Shown here: positions 39,602-47,916 of the stretch, in pieces | How the letters are laid out: each line of letters opens with the position of its first letter | Position numbering within the stretch: position 1 is the stretch's first letter | DNA from: Fibrobacter sp. UWT2 | Lineage (GTDB): Bacteria; Fibrobacterota; Fibrobacteria; Fibrobacterales; Fibrobacteraceae | Direction: 5' to 3' | DNA: 64,000 nt | NCBI RefSeq assembly: GCF_900142545.1 | Contig: NZ_FRBF01000006.1 | Span: 124,001-188,000 of the forward strand | The notes under the pieces: generated by a model | The model's database searches: none | What the model was told of the DNA's origin: nothing | Seen by the model: only the letters and a program-made list of their open reading frames with translations | Program-made: the position numbers and the translations under genes

Positions 39602-40366
39602 ATGCAAATTTCCGAATTCTCGACATGGCTTGATAACCTGCTTGAACCGAAAATGTTCAAGGATTACTGCGTTGACGGTCTTTGCGTCGAAGCCTCCGAC
39701 AAGGTTACGCGGATCGTCACGGGAGTCTCTTTCCGTGACCGCCTCATTGATGCCGCCATTGAAAATAAGGCCGACTGCATCATTGTCCACCACCCGAACG
39801 GCTTCTGGAAGGGTGAAAACTGCAGGCTGGTGGGCAAGTTCGGCGAAAGAATGCGCCGCCTCATGCAAAACGGGATTTCCCTTTACGGCTTCCACCTGCC
39901 GCTGGACGGCCACATGGAAGTGGGGAATAACATCTTGATTGCGAATGCCTTTGGGCTCCAGAATGTGGAAGGGTTCCTCCGCGAAGGGGAGCGTACCATC
40001 GGGGTCGTGGGGGAGTTTGCCGAACCTGTATCGAGTCAAAATTTCGTGGACCAGGCAAAAGCCGTGTTCGAACACGGCGTACAGCATGCCCTGATGTACG
40101 GGAAACCTTCCATTAAAAAGTTGGCAGTCTGCAGCGGTTCGGCAGGAGCCCCTGCCATTGAAGAAGCGATGGCTCTCGGCTGCGATGCCTTCGTCACCGG
40201 CGAAATCAAGGAAGCCGTTCCCATCGCCTGCGAAGAGCTTGGCTTCAACTTGATCAGCTGCGGCCACCACCGTACCGAAATCTTCGGCGTTCGGGCGCTG
40301 GCTGCCAAAATTCAGGCCGAACTGGGTATCCCGGCCACCTTTATCGACATTGATAACGAAGTGTAA
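39602..40366 (+). CDS. NIF3-family dinuclear metal protein
   Basis: A 254-residue member of the NIF3/YbgI (GTP cyclohydrolase I type 2 homolog) family. Metal-site motifs are IIVHHPNG (His-His), FHLPLD (His, Asp; usually SHTNLD) and CGHHRTE near the C-terminus (His, Glu). Such proteins form hexamer toroids with a two-metal site; their true reaction is uncertain. I chose ATG 39602 over 39590 because GAGGTG lies at a proper distance before it. It follows hrpA by 50 bp but has its own candidate promoter. Confidence 0.85.
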   Translation: MQISEFSTWLDNLLEPKMFKDYCVDGLCVEASDKVTRIVTGVSFRDRLIDAAIENKADCIIVHHPNGFWKGENCRLVGKFGERMRRLMQNGISLYGFHLPLDGHMEVGNNILIANAFGLQNVEGFLREGERTIGVVGEFAEPVSSQNFVDQAKAVFEHGVQHALMYGKPSIKKLAVCSGSAGAPAIEEAMALGCDAFVTGEIKEAVPIACEELGFNLISCGHHRTEIFGVRALAAKIQAELGIPATFIDIDNEV

Positions 40367-40522
40367 AAACAGCCCTGTTTACACTTTCTGTAATGTTACT
40401 TTTTACTTTCGCCCGAGCGAGAAATTTTGCGATTTTGGGCTAAAAATGGCGATTTTGGAGCAGGAAGGCCGTTGAGTGTGCCTCATCACACTATTTTACA
40501 TTGCCATCTGAGACCTTTTTGC

Positions 40523-40530
40523 TATCTTTC
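40523..40530 (+). promoter_or_regulatory. Promoter box abutting the M23 peptidase gene
   Basis: TATCTTTC, ending 5 nt before the GTG start at 40536, with TTG 19 nt upstream (40501-40503). Predicted near-leaderless GTG-start transcript. Confidence 0.5.
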
Positions 40531-40535
40531 CGCTC

Positions 40536-41456
40536 GTGAATTTTTATAAGACAACCATACACTTCCAGAATTCCTCGAAGTCCATGACCGTCCACATGCC
40601 GGTGTTCTTGTTTAAGGCATGGCCCGTGCTTAGGATCTTTGTCTTCATCGGTGTAGTGTTGTTTGTCATCCAGATGGTTTCGACCACCATTTATGACGGG
40701 ATCCTGAACCACCAGTTGAACGAGCGTCATAAGCTCGACAAGGAAATGTCCCAGATTCAGGGAACCCTCGATTACCTGTCCAACACCACGGCTTCTTTCT
40801 TCTCGGACGAAAACCGCTTGTATGCAAGCTTTGGACTGCCTGTGCAGGATAAAGAGTCCCGTGAACTCGGTACGGGTGGTTCTGTAAGTCCGAACTCGCT
40901 TTTGTTGCGCAAGACCTCCCCGGTCTATGAACGCATGTCCATCTTGAATGAAACCGCTCAGCGCATTCAGGGCAAGCTTGCGAACAACGATTCCTCTTTC
41001 CGTACTCTGAACAAGTTCATGGATCAAAAGCACTACATGTGGCGCTTTATTCCGTCCATTTCTCCGACAAACGGCCGTTATGCCTCGGCATTTGGCCCCC
41101 GTATCCATCCGGTCACGGGTGAAGTCGGCAAAATGCACCAGGGTGTGGATATCGCAAACGAACGCTGGACTCCGATTTACGCCCCCGCCGATGGTGTGGT
41201 GGAAGTCGCCCAATTGAGTTCGACCTTCGGTAACTTTGTAACGATTGACCACGGAAACGGCATCAAGACCCGCTTTGGCCATATGCAGTTGTCCATTGTG
41301 CATCCGGGTCAGTACTTGCATCGCTACCAGGTGATTGGTTATATGGGTAACACCGGCCGCTCCGTGGGTCCGCACCTCCATTACGAGGTCTGGGTCCGCA
41401 ACAGCCCTGTGAACCCGCTTGCCTATATGTTGCCCAACGGATATACCGTCGACTAA
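40536..41456 (+). CDS. M23-family (LytM-type) peptidase, membrane anchored
   Basis: A 306-residue protein starting with GTG. One membrane segment (about 25-52, VLRIFVFIGVVLFVIQMV) is followed by a ~90-residue helical region and a LytM domain: AFGPRIHPVTGE, HQGVD (His, Asp Zn ligands) and GPHLHYEVW (HxH), so the metalloendopeptidase site is complete. The family cleaves peptide cross-links in peptidoglycan or acts in cell division and shape. No EnvC-like or sporulation gene is adjacent. Confidence 0.88.
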   Translation: MNFYKTTIHFQNSSKSMTVHMPVFLFKAWPVLRIFVFIGVVLFVIQMVSTTIYDGILNHQLNERHKLDKEMSQIQGTLDYLSNTTASFFSDENRLYASFGLPVQDKESRELGTGGSVSPNSLLLRKTSPVYERMSILNETAQRIQGKLANNDSSFRTLNKFMDQKHYMWRFIPSISPTNGRYASAFGPRIHPVTGEVGKMHQGVDIANERWTPIYAPADGVVEVAQLSSTFGNFVTIDHGNGIKTRFGHMQLSIVHPGQYLHRYQVIGYMGNTGRSVGPHLHYEVWVRNSPVNPLAYMLPNGYTVD

Positions 41457-41536
41457 CGGTTCCGGGTAACGCCCTGCCCCTAAAATATGGCGCCGGCTTT
41501 GACTGGCTAAGGGCAGCAACCCCTTAGGGGGTCATC

Positions 41537-42331
41537 ATGTCAAATAAGGAAAATCGCTCGGGGCGCCTTATGGGCGTTCTTCTCTGCTTTTGTGGCTTCG
41601 CGTTTTGCGCCGAGGTACCGGAGCTTTATTTTACTGAAATCCATCATTGCCCTGCAGAACCGGAGCCCGAATGGGTGGAAGTCTACAATGCGTCGGGCAG
41701 ACCGCTGCCCATAGAAGAATACCGTTTTTGCAACCGGAGCAAGAACTGGAGCGTGGGCAAGACCCGCGGCCGCGACTCCATTGCCCCATACGAAACGGTG
41801 CTTTTTTCCAGGGATACGCTCCTTTTGCGGGAGTACATCGGGTTCAAGGATGTGCGGCTGATCCAGTATGCCATGGGGTACTTGAACAATACGGCTGGCT
41901 CTCTTGCCATTTGCAAGGGGGATTCCGTCATTGACAGTGTGGCATGGGACAAGTCGACGGTTACCTGCCCCGCGGGGTTCAATCCACGTACCGGCAGGGC
42001 CGAAAATACGCCGGGTTTCCAGAAGACGCTGGATAGTCGGGGGTCTCACGGGGCCGGAACCGAATCTCGGAATGCTCCCTTTACCTTCAAGTTGTCGACT
42101 CGGGTGGTGCGGCTGAATAAGACGCCCTTGCGGGTTTATGTAGAAAGCGAACAGTCGGTGGAGCTGAAATTGCTGGATTCGGCTGGTCGGGAACAATGGA
42201 AAACGGTTGTGCCTCCCTATTCCAATGCTTGGCTGAATATACCACTCCAACATTTTGATATAGGCGTAGCCTATATCTCGCTTTCTTCCGGGCGCTATGA
42301 AAAGTTGGTGGGATTCTTGTTGAGGCCGTAG
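41537..42331 (+). CDS. Secreted lamin-tail-domain protein
   Basis: A 264-residue protein with a signal peptide (to FAFCA, about residue 25) and an Ig-like lamin tail domain about 28-150: LYFTEIHHCPAEPEPEWVEV, VYNASGRPL, NTAGSLAICKGDSVIDSV. The C-terminal ~90 residues look beta-rich (LRVYVESEQSVELKLLDSAG). Such domains occur in secreted nucleases and adhesins, but no nuclease motif is present here. It is first in a run of four tightly packed genes (lamin-tail, beta-rich, PAS, rhodanese); the next gene starts after 1 nt. Confidence 0.7.
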   Translation: MSNKENRSGRLMGVLLCFCGFAFCAEVPELYFTEIHHCPAEPEPEWVEVYNASGRPLPIEEYRFCNRSKNWSVGKTRGRDSIAPYETVLFSRDTLLLREYIGFKDVRLIQYAMGYLNNTAGSLAICKGDSVIDSVAWDKSTVTCPAGFNPRTGRAENTPGFQKTLDSRGSHGAGTESRNAPFTFKLSTRVVRLNKTPLRVYVESEQSVELKLLDSAGREQWKTVVPPYSNAWLNIPLQHFDIGVAYISLSSGRYEKLVGFLLRP

Positions 42332-42332
42332 T

Positions 42333-43097
42333 ATGCGAAGAGCGATTCTTGTCTTTGTTTGGCTTGCGAGCCTTGTCTGTGCGATGGACTTTCCCGGAGA
42401 ATTTGTCCAAAATCCCGGAGGTTCCCTTGCTCTTTCGGGTTTGCCCGGGTATAAGTCAACTCCGGTTCGCTACTTGGAAGAGGGGGCCGCTGCCGGATTT
42501 GGGGTGGCCTACGCCCGAATGCCTGGGGCCGATATTCAAGTGGCGGGGGCTGCGGTCGAAATCGGTTTGGCGAAAAGTCGACTTGCGGTTTCCAGTTCCT
42601 ATACAGAAATGGATTCTCTTTATAGGCGGGTATATTCCGAGGTGGATCTTTCGTTGACCCGTTTCTGGTTGATGGGGGGAGCGGGTTATGGCGTTTCGGT
42701 GGATTGGCTTCCTGGCGAAGAATGCTGGACCTTGAACCGCTATAAGGCGGGGCTTGCGATTGTGAAAAGGCCTCTGGCTCTTTCCGGATTGATTTCCCTG
42801 GTCAATTCCGGTTCGGTTTTCCAGGTGGATTATGGAGTGTCCCTTCGGTTTGATGGCGAAACTTTCGGGGCGTTCGTGGAATATGATGGAAATTCCGTTG
42901 ATGTCGGGAACTACTTGAAATTTTCGCATTTGTCCGTAATATCCGCTTATCGTTTCCCGGAGTTTGCCCTTTCGGTTTCGCTAGTTGTTTCGGTTGGGGG
43001 GTGGTCTCTTTCGGGGGCTTATGGCGATGCTTACCCCTTATGGGATTGGTTTGGGTTTACAGCATCTAAGACAATCCGAAAAAAGACTATATTATAG
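42333..43097 (+). CDS. Secreted beta-rich protein of unknown function
   Basis: A 254-residue protein with a signal peptide (to VCA, about residue 17) and many alternating hydrophobic stretches (AAAGFGVAYARMPGADIQVA, WLMGGAGYGVSVDW, FGAFVEYDGNSVDVG, ALSVSLVVSVGGWSLSG), fitting an outer-membrane beta-barrel or porin-like fold. I do not recognise the family. It starts 1 nt after the lamin-tail gene and ends 2 nt before the PAS gene, which suggests co-expression, although a promoter box lies over its last codons. Confidence 0.6.
   Translation: MRRAILVFVWLASLVCAMDFPGEFVQNPGGSLALSGLPGYKSTPVRYLEEGAAAGFGVAYARMPGADIQVAGAAVEIGLAKSRLAVSSSYTEMDSLYRRVYSEVDLSLTRFWLMGGAGYGVSVDWLPGEECWTLNRYKAGLAIVKRPLALSGLISLVNSGSVFQVDYGVSLRFDGETFGAFVEYDGNSVDVGNYLKFSHLSVISAYRFPEFALSVSLVVSVGGWSLSGAYGDAYPLWDWFGFTASKTIRKKTIL
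43088..43095 (+). promoter_or_regulatory. Promoter box abutting the PAS gene
   Basis: TATATTAT, ending 4 nt before ATG 43100, inside the end of the upstream gene. One or two mismatches to TAnnTTTG; the spacing is the same as at 3497, 6319 and 22164. Confidence 0.35.
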
Positions 43098-43099
43098 AT

Positions 43100-44356
43100 A
43101 TGCAGGTATCTGTAGGTCTTTTAATCGCGCTTTCTTTTGTCTGTTTCCTCGTGACAACGGCGTTTGTGATTTCGGTCCTTTTGATTAGGGACCTGCTTCA
43201 CAAGCAGAAAATCTATTCCAATTTTTCTGGATTCCTGAGTGATTTTCTGGCCATTATTTCTAAAGAAGGCCGACTGATTGACGCTTCCCCCTCTTATATT
43301 TCGGATCCCCTTTATAACCTGATTATGCGCAAGAAGTCCTTCAAGAAGGTCTTTTCGGCGCCGGAGTACAAGCGTTTCTCGGAATACATTAGAGGCTTGG
43401 ATGCCTATCCTGATATTCCCTTCGTTTTTTCTCAAGATGCGGGCGATGGCTTGAACTGGTACGAAATCCGTGCCCGACAAAAGCAGGAAGGTGATGTCCA
43501 CATGGTCCTTTTGCTGAAGAATGTGACCTTGGATGTGGAATCCCGTACGCAGCGCGATGAGTTGAAGGAAAAAGTCGACATGTTGCTCCAGAACACTGGC
43601 GATTTTCTGTGGTCGATGGATGTGGACTCCCGTAAGTTCACCTTCTTGACCCCCCTTGTAGATGACGAAGGCCGTGCGATTCCCAGAACCCAGGGGGTTC
43701 AGGATATTCGTGCCATGATGCCTGAAGAAGATTACGCCTTTTTCGACAAGCATTTGAATGCCCGTATTGTGGAATTCCGCGCCAAGGGCCAGGATTTTAG
43801 TGAAACGCGCGGCGTGAGACTGCGCCTGGAAGGTGAAAACGGCAAGCTGGACTGGTATGCGTTTTGCGGTCGCCTTTATACCGAAGAAAACGCAAAGATC
43901 GTGTTCCGCGGTTCTGCCCGTAGGCTGGACTTGCAGCTAGAAACCCCGGTCGTGGAAACGTCGGCTATGAGCGAGTCGACCCAGGTGGCTGCGTTGGCAT
44001 TCCCGGATATTCGTCTGTTCTGGATCGACCGTGAATACAAGATTTGTGGCTGTAACCAGGCCTTTTCGCTTGCCTTTGGAAGTCCGATTCCTGAAGAAAT
44101 CGAAGGCAAGCGCCTGCTCGAAGTGGTTCGCCCGCGTTATTTCTCGCTGTTCCATGGCGTTCTTTCGGAAGTGTTCGAAAAAGGGCTTTCCAAGTCTTGG
44201 AAAGGTCCCTTTGGAGTAGGAAAGCGTTTGCTGTGGTTCAATGCGGTGCCCTTGAAGCGCCCTGATGGCTACACTTACCGCGTTTTGGGCGTGTATTTGC
44301 AGCTGGATGAAAATGACTTTAGTTCCGTAAAAAATCTAACAATGGAGAAAAAATGA
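43100..44356 (+). CDS. Membrane-anchored PAS-domain protein without output domain
   Basis: A 418-residue protein: one N-terminal membrane segment (about 5-27), then three PAS-like regions (about 45-140, FLAIISKEGRLIDASPSYIS; about 150-275, DFLWSMDVDSRKFTFLTPLV; about 295-410, IRLFWIDREYKICGCNQAFS). No histidine kinase, GGDEF, EAL or phosphatase motif follows, and the protein ends just after the third PAS. It may be a sensor or scaffold that works through a partner. A rhodanese lipoprotein gene overlaps its stop (ATGA). Confidence 0.65.
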   Translation: MQVSVGLLIALSFVCFLVTTAFVISVLLIRDLLHKQKIYSNFSGFLSDFLAIISKEGRLIDASPSYISDPLYNLIMRKKSFKKVFSAPEYKRFSEYIRGLDAYPDIPFVFSQDAGDGLNWYEIRARQKQEGDVHMVLLLKNVTLDVESRTQRDELKEKVDMLLQNTGDFLWSMDVDSRKFTFLTPLVDDEGRAIPRTQGVQDIRAMMPEEDYAFFDKHLNARIVEFRAKGQDFSETRGVRLRLEGENGKLDWYAFCGRLYTEENAKIVFRGSARRLDLQLETPVVETSAMSESTQVAALAFPDIRLFWIDREYKICGCNQAFSLAFGSPIPEEIEGKRLLEVVRPRYFSLFHGVLSEVFEKGLSKSWKGPFGVGKRLLWFNAVPLKRPDGYTYRVLGVYLQLDENDFSSVKNLTMEKK

Positions 44357-44793
44357 AAAAATTGATGTTGCTTGCTGTTGCTTCGCTGCTCGTGTTTGTC
44401 GCTTGCGAAGGAAAGAAGGAAGAACAGGCCCAGGTTCAGGCTCAGCCCGCTCCTGTTGCTGAACAGGCTGTTGCAAAGCAGGCTCCGGCTGAAGAACGTC
44501 CGGCAATGCAGTCCATTGACTGGGACAAGGCTCTTGAAATGAACAAGAACGGTGCCATTTTTGTGGATGTCCGTAATCCGCCGGAATTGAATGAAGGCTA
44601 TGCCCCGGAAGCAAAGAATGTTCCTCTTGGCGAATTGAAGGATCGCTTGGCCGAACTTCCGAAAGACAAGGACTTGCTGATCTATTGCCGTTCCGGCCGT
44701 CGCAGCGAAGCCGCAACCAACTACTTGTTGAGCCAGGGTTATACCCGCGTGTATAACGTTCTCGGCGGTTACCTCGCCTTCCCGCAGAAGTAG
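44353..44793 (+). CDS. Rhodanese-domain lipoprotein
   Basis: A 146-residue protein with a lipobox (FVACEG, Cys18), an Ala/Gln/Pro-rich spacer and a rhodanese domain about 50-146: IFVDVRNPPELNEGYAPEA and the active-site loop CRSGRR, whose Cys can carry a persulfide. It would act in the periplasm, in sulfur transfer or as a redox sensor. The start overlaps the PAS gene by 4 nt, so both are made together. Confidence 0.85.
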   Translation: MKKLMLLAVASLLVFVACEGKKEEQAQVQAQPAPVAEQAVAKQAPAEERPAMQSIDWDKALEMNKNGAIFVDVRNPPELNEGYAPEAKNVPLGELKDRLAELPKDKDLLIYCRSGRRSEAATNYLLSQGYTRVYNVLGGYLAFPQK

Positions 44794-44800
44794 TCTGTTG

Positions 44801-44846
44801 AGTCATTCCGACGAAGGTCGGAATCAGCTTCTTGAATCAGCATCCT
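44801..44846. repeat. GTCATTCCGACGAAGGTCGGAATC hairpin repeat
   Basis: ATTCCGAC-GAAG-GTCGGAAT (44805-44824) plus CAGCTTCTTGAATCAGCATC fills the gap between the rhodanese and ribD genes. It is related to the GTCATGCTGA repeats at 34338-34450 and may double as a terminator. Confidence 0.65.
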
Positions 44847-44850
44847 GAAA

Positions 44851-46095
44851 ATGAATTACCTGCAACTAGCATTTGAGAATTCCCTCTTTTCTGTCGGCAT
44901 CAGTCGGCCGAATCCTGCCGTGGGTGCCGTCGTCGTTCGCGATGGCATCGTCGTCGGGAAGGGGCGTACACAGCGCCCGGGGAATGCTCATGCCGAGGTA
45001 ATGGCGCTGCGTGACGCGGGCGAACTCGCCCGCGGGGCGGCCATATACGTGACGCTGGAACCTTGCTGTCATTATGGCCGCACGCCCCCTTGCACCAAGG
45101 CTATCATCGAGGCCGGCATCAAGGAAGTCTACTTCGCTCACGCCGACCCGAATCCGCTGGTACGCGGCAAGAGCCGTAGCATTCTCGAAGAAGCTGGAAT
45201 CAAGGTCTTCGAAGGTCAGGATGCTTGCGAGCGTGCGATTGTTGAAAGCGGCTGGGACGATTCTTGTTCTCATGACGGCTGCAAAGTGCTTTCTGGAAAT
45301 TCAGCTGCCATGGGGGAGCCTGAGACTCGCGCCGAGGCACTTGCCGAAGCCCGTATGCTCTTTCACGAAATCGAACGCTTCTTCGAAGCCTACGATTTCT
45401 ATGTTCGCAATAAGACAACCTTTGTCGAAATTAAGTCAGCCATTTCGCAAGAAGGCTTTATGGGCGCATGCCAGCCTGACGGCTCGCATGCCCCGCTTAA
45501 AATCACCGGTCAAGGAGCCAACTGCTGGAACCATGAACTTCGAGCCATGAGCGACGCGATTCTCGTGGGAGCAGGTACCGTACTTGCCGATAACCCCTCG
45601 CTCGATGTACGCCTTGCTCAAGGGAACAATCCCGTCAAAATCATTTGGGCGGGGCATCATGAATTTACCGCCGCCGAGGTTGAAAATCTGCGCGTTTTCC
45701 AAGCGCCTGTAGAAAAGGGCAAAGCGCCCATCGTCTTTACTTGTGTGCCGCAGCCCGCGCTTGAAAAGAAGAATGTGGGTGAGGCGCCGGCTGTTGAAGT
45801 GGTCGCTTTAAGTAACGCCTCTTTTGTTGCCAACTGGCACGAAATGCATGCGAATCTCTCCGCTCGCGGCATGCACCGCCTGATGGTAGAACCCGGTGCA
45901 CGCCTTGCTGATGAAATCTTTAAATGCGGTCTCTGGAACCGCCTCGATTTGTGGCAATCTTCCGATCCTGCGGTCGACCGTGCGCTTGAATCCAGCGGCG
46001 CCGACGGCCTTACTTATCCTGAGTTGCCGACGGCCCTCGTCGCCCGCGAATCCTTCATGCTCGGGCCCGACGTCCTGACCGTATACTCCCGCTAG
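44851..46095 (+). CDS. ribD: Riboflavin biosynthesis deaminase/reductase
   Basis: A 414-residue bifunctional enzyme. The deaminase half has NPAVGAVVV, the Zn ligands in GNAHAEVMAL and EPCCHYGRTPPC; the reductase half has FVEIKSAISQEG, ILVGAGTVLADNPSL and a C-terminal LMVEPGARLADEIF. It performs two early steps from the GTP-derived pyrimidine toward riboflavin. About 45 extra residues (around 135-180, with HDGCKVLSGNSAAMGEPETR) separate the halves. The stop codon overlaps the convergent sufD stop by 4 nt. No FMN riboswitch fits in the short upstream gap, and other rib genes are not in the window. Confidence 0.92.
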   Translation: MNYLQLAFENSLFSVGISRPNPAVGAVVVRDGIVVGKGRTQRPGNAHAEVMALRDAGELARGAAIYVTLEPCCHYGRTPPCTKAIIEAGIKEVYFAHADPNPLVRGKSRSILEEAGIKVFEGQDACERAIVESGWDDSCSHDGCKVLSGNSAAMGEPETRAEALAEARMLFHEIERFFEAYDFYVRNKTTFVEIKSAISQEGFMGACQPDGSHAPLKITGQGANCWNHELRAMSDAILVGAGTVLADNPSLDVRLAQGNNPVKIIWAGHHEFTAAEVENLRVFQAPVEKGKAPIVFTCVPQPALEKKNVGEAPAVEVVALSNASFVANWHEMHANLSARGMHRLMVEPGARLADEIFKCGLWNRLDLWQSSDPAVDRALESSGADGLTYPELPTALVARESFMLGPDVLTVYSR

Positions 46096-47066
46096 AGCGC
46101 CTGCATCAGCCGTTTCTTCGCGGCCCCATCGGGCAATTCCAGGAACAATTCCTTCGCGAATGCCTTAGTGAGCATTTCGCGGGCCTTATCGGCCGGAATT
46201 CCGCGGCTCGTCAAATAGAACATCTGATCCTTGTCGAGTTCGCCCACGGTATTGCCGTGCGTACATTCCACATCGTCGTGGTAAATCTTGAGCACCGGCT
46301 TCACCGAAACGCTCGGGCCGTCGCTCAAAAGAATCGTATTCACCAGCTGGCTCGAATTCACCTGGCTGCAGTTGTTGCCCACGACCACCTGGCCGTCGTA
46401 GCTGGCATAAGCGCTTTCGTCGAGAATGTTACGCACGAACTGCGTGCTCACCGTGCTGGGAGCGTTGTGCAAAATTGTCAGGCGCTGGTGCTTAGAGGCT
46501 GTGCCCTTCAGAATATTCAGGCTGCGGTAATCGAAGTTCGCGCCTTCGCCGTTCAATTCTACGCGCGCACTGATGCGGCCAATGCCGCTGTCTTGCAAAA
46601 CGTTCGCAAAATGCACCGTAGAATTTGCGTCCTGCTTGATGTCGAAATGCCTAAAGGTTAGCGGCAAGTCGTTGGCGGGGTTCGCAAAAAAGATTTCGAG
46701 TTCGGCGCCTTCAGCGACATTGATATCGAAGCGTTCTGCGCAAATTTCATGCATCACCTTGTTGTCAAGGATTTCAATGCTCGCCTTTGCGTTCTTGCCG
46801 ATGTTCAAAACGGTACGACCGAAGTCGTTGTTGCACTTGAGCATCGCCATTTCGTTTTCGCCATCGGCAATCGTCTTCACCAACTGGCGGGCGTTGCAGG
46901 CAATGGGCAAAAGGGCGGCAAAGTCATCTTCGCTTGCGAAGTCTTCATCGCAAGTGCATTCACTCGGAAATTCAGGAGCCTGAATCTTGTTGACCGGGAA
47001 AAACGTCCACAATTCGTTATTGCGACGCGGCATTCCCAATTGTTTAATGCGGGTAATGGCGTCCAT
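46092..47066 (-). CDS. sufD: Fe-S cluster assembly protein SufD
   Basis: A 324-residue SufB/SufD-family protein with a right-handed beta-helix core; the C-terminal part has HDDVECTHGNTVGELDKDQM and YLTSRGIPADKAREMLTKAF, the family's best conserved segments. SufD works with SufB and SufC as a scaffold for [Fe-S] cluster building. It is shorter than E. coli SufD (about 420). It is joined to sufC by a 1-nt overlap; no sufB, sufS or sufU is in the window. Confidence 0.9.
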   Translation of the reverse strand: MDAITRIKQLGMPRRNNELWTFFPVNKIQAPEFPSECTCDEDFASEDDFAALLPIACNARQLVKTIADGENEMAMLKCNNDFGRTVLNIGKNAKASIEILDNKVMHEICAERFDINVAEGAELEIFFANPANDLPLTFRHFDIKQDANSTVHFANVLQDSGIGRISARVELNGEGANFDYRSLNILKGTASKHQRLTILHNAPSTVSTQFVRNILDESAYASYDGQVVVGNNCSQVNSSQLVNTILLSDGPSVSVKPVLKIYHDDVECTHGNTVGELDKDQMFYLTSRGIPADKAREMLTKAFAKELFLELPDGAAKKRLMQAL

Positions 47067-47812
47067 TAGTTTTCCTCGATCCAGTCGTAACCTTGTTCTT
47101 CGAGCTTGAGGGCGAGTTCCGGACCGCCCGAAAGAATAATCTTGCCGTGGCGCAGCACATGCACGTAAGTCGGCTTGATGTAGTCCAAAAGTCTCTGGTA
47201 GTGCGTCACCAGAATCACCGCCTTCTCGGGCGACATAATCTGGTTGATGCCATGAGCCACAATGCGGAGAGCGTCAATGTCGAGGCCCGAGTCCGTTTCG
47301 TCGAGGAACGATACCTTCGGATCCAAAATAGCCATCTGCAGAATTTCGTTGCGCTTCTTTTCGCCACCGCTAAAGCCGTCGTTCACGCCGCGGTCGCGGT
47401 AACGGTCATCCATTTCGAGCATGGCCATCTTTTCTTCGCAGAGCTTCTTGAAGTCTGCATCGGCGAGCGGTTCAAGCCCCAGGTAGGCGCGCTTGGAATT
47501 CAGCGCCATCTGCAAGAATTCCACATTGTTCACGCCCGGAATTTCGGTGGGGTACTGCGTGCTGATGAACAGACCGGAATTCGCGCGGTCGCAAATTTCC
47601 ATCGAGAGCAGATCCTTGCCATCAAGCGTCACGGAACCGTCATTCACGGTGTAGGCGGGGTGGCCTGCAATCACCTTCGAAAGCGTACTTTTGCCGGAAC
47701 CGTTGGGGCCCATAATGGCATGGACTTCGCCCGGTTTGACTTCCAGGTTGATTCCCTTCAAAATTTGGGTTCCGTCTTCGATACTAGCTTTCAGGTTCTT
47801 GATGGACAGCAT
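47066..47812 (-). CDS. sufC: Fe-S cluster assembly ATPase SufC
   Basis: A 248-residue ABC ATPase of the SufC group: Walker A GPNGSGKSTLS, signature DGFSGGEKKRNEI, Walker B VSFLDETDSGLD, and the SufC-type VTHYQRLLDYI. It powers SufB-SufD remodelling in the cytoplasm and is not a transporter. GGAGGAA precedes the ATG. A TAnnTTTG promoter 43 nt upstream starts a sufC-sufD unit. Confidence 0.95.
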   Translation of the reverse strand: MLSIKNLKASIEDGTQILKGINLEVKPGEVHAIMGPNGSGKSTLSKVIAGHPAYTVNDGSVTLDGKDLLSMEICDRANSGLFISTQYPTEIPGVNNVEFLQMALNSKRAYLGLEPLADADFKKLCEEKMAMLEMDDRYRDRGVNDGFSGGEKKRNEILQMAILDPKVSFLDETDSGLDIDALRIVAHGINQIMSPEKAVILVTHYQRLLDYIKPTYVHVLRHGKIILSGGPELALKLEEQGYDWIEEN

Positions 47813-47855
47813 AATTCCTCCGGCGCTATTGCGCTAGAACATTTTTTTTACGGCT

Positions 47856-47863
47856 CAAATTTA
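47856..47863 (-). promoter_or_regulatory. Promoter box for sufCD
   Basis: TAAATTTG on the minus strand. The 14-mer TAAATTTGAGCCGT is identical to the dnaG promoter at 50132-50145. The leader contains GCGC-AATA-GCGC, a small hairpin, then GGAGGA. Confidence 0.55.
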
Positions 47864-47916
47864 GAAAAACTTGCGGCCTGTGTCTTATCAATTTTTTTTA
47901 TAATCAGATGAACGGA

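Noticed and set aside
40475-40492. Terminator after the NIF3-like gene (AGTGTG-CCTCAT-CACACT)
   Set aside because: Six base pairs followed by ATTTTA; too weak to call with confidence.
44796-44850. FMN riboswitch upstream of ribD
   Set aside because: Gap is about 57 bp and consists of a dispersed hairpin repeat; no RFN-like conserved segments.
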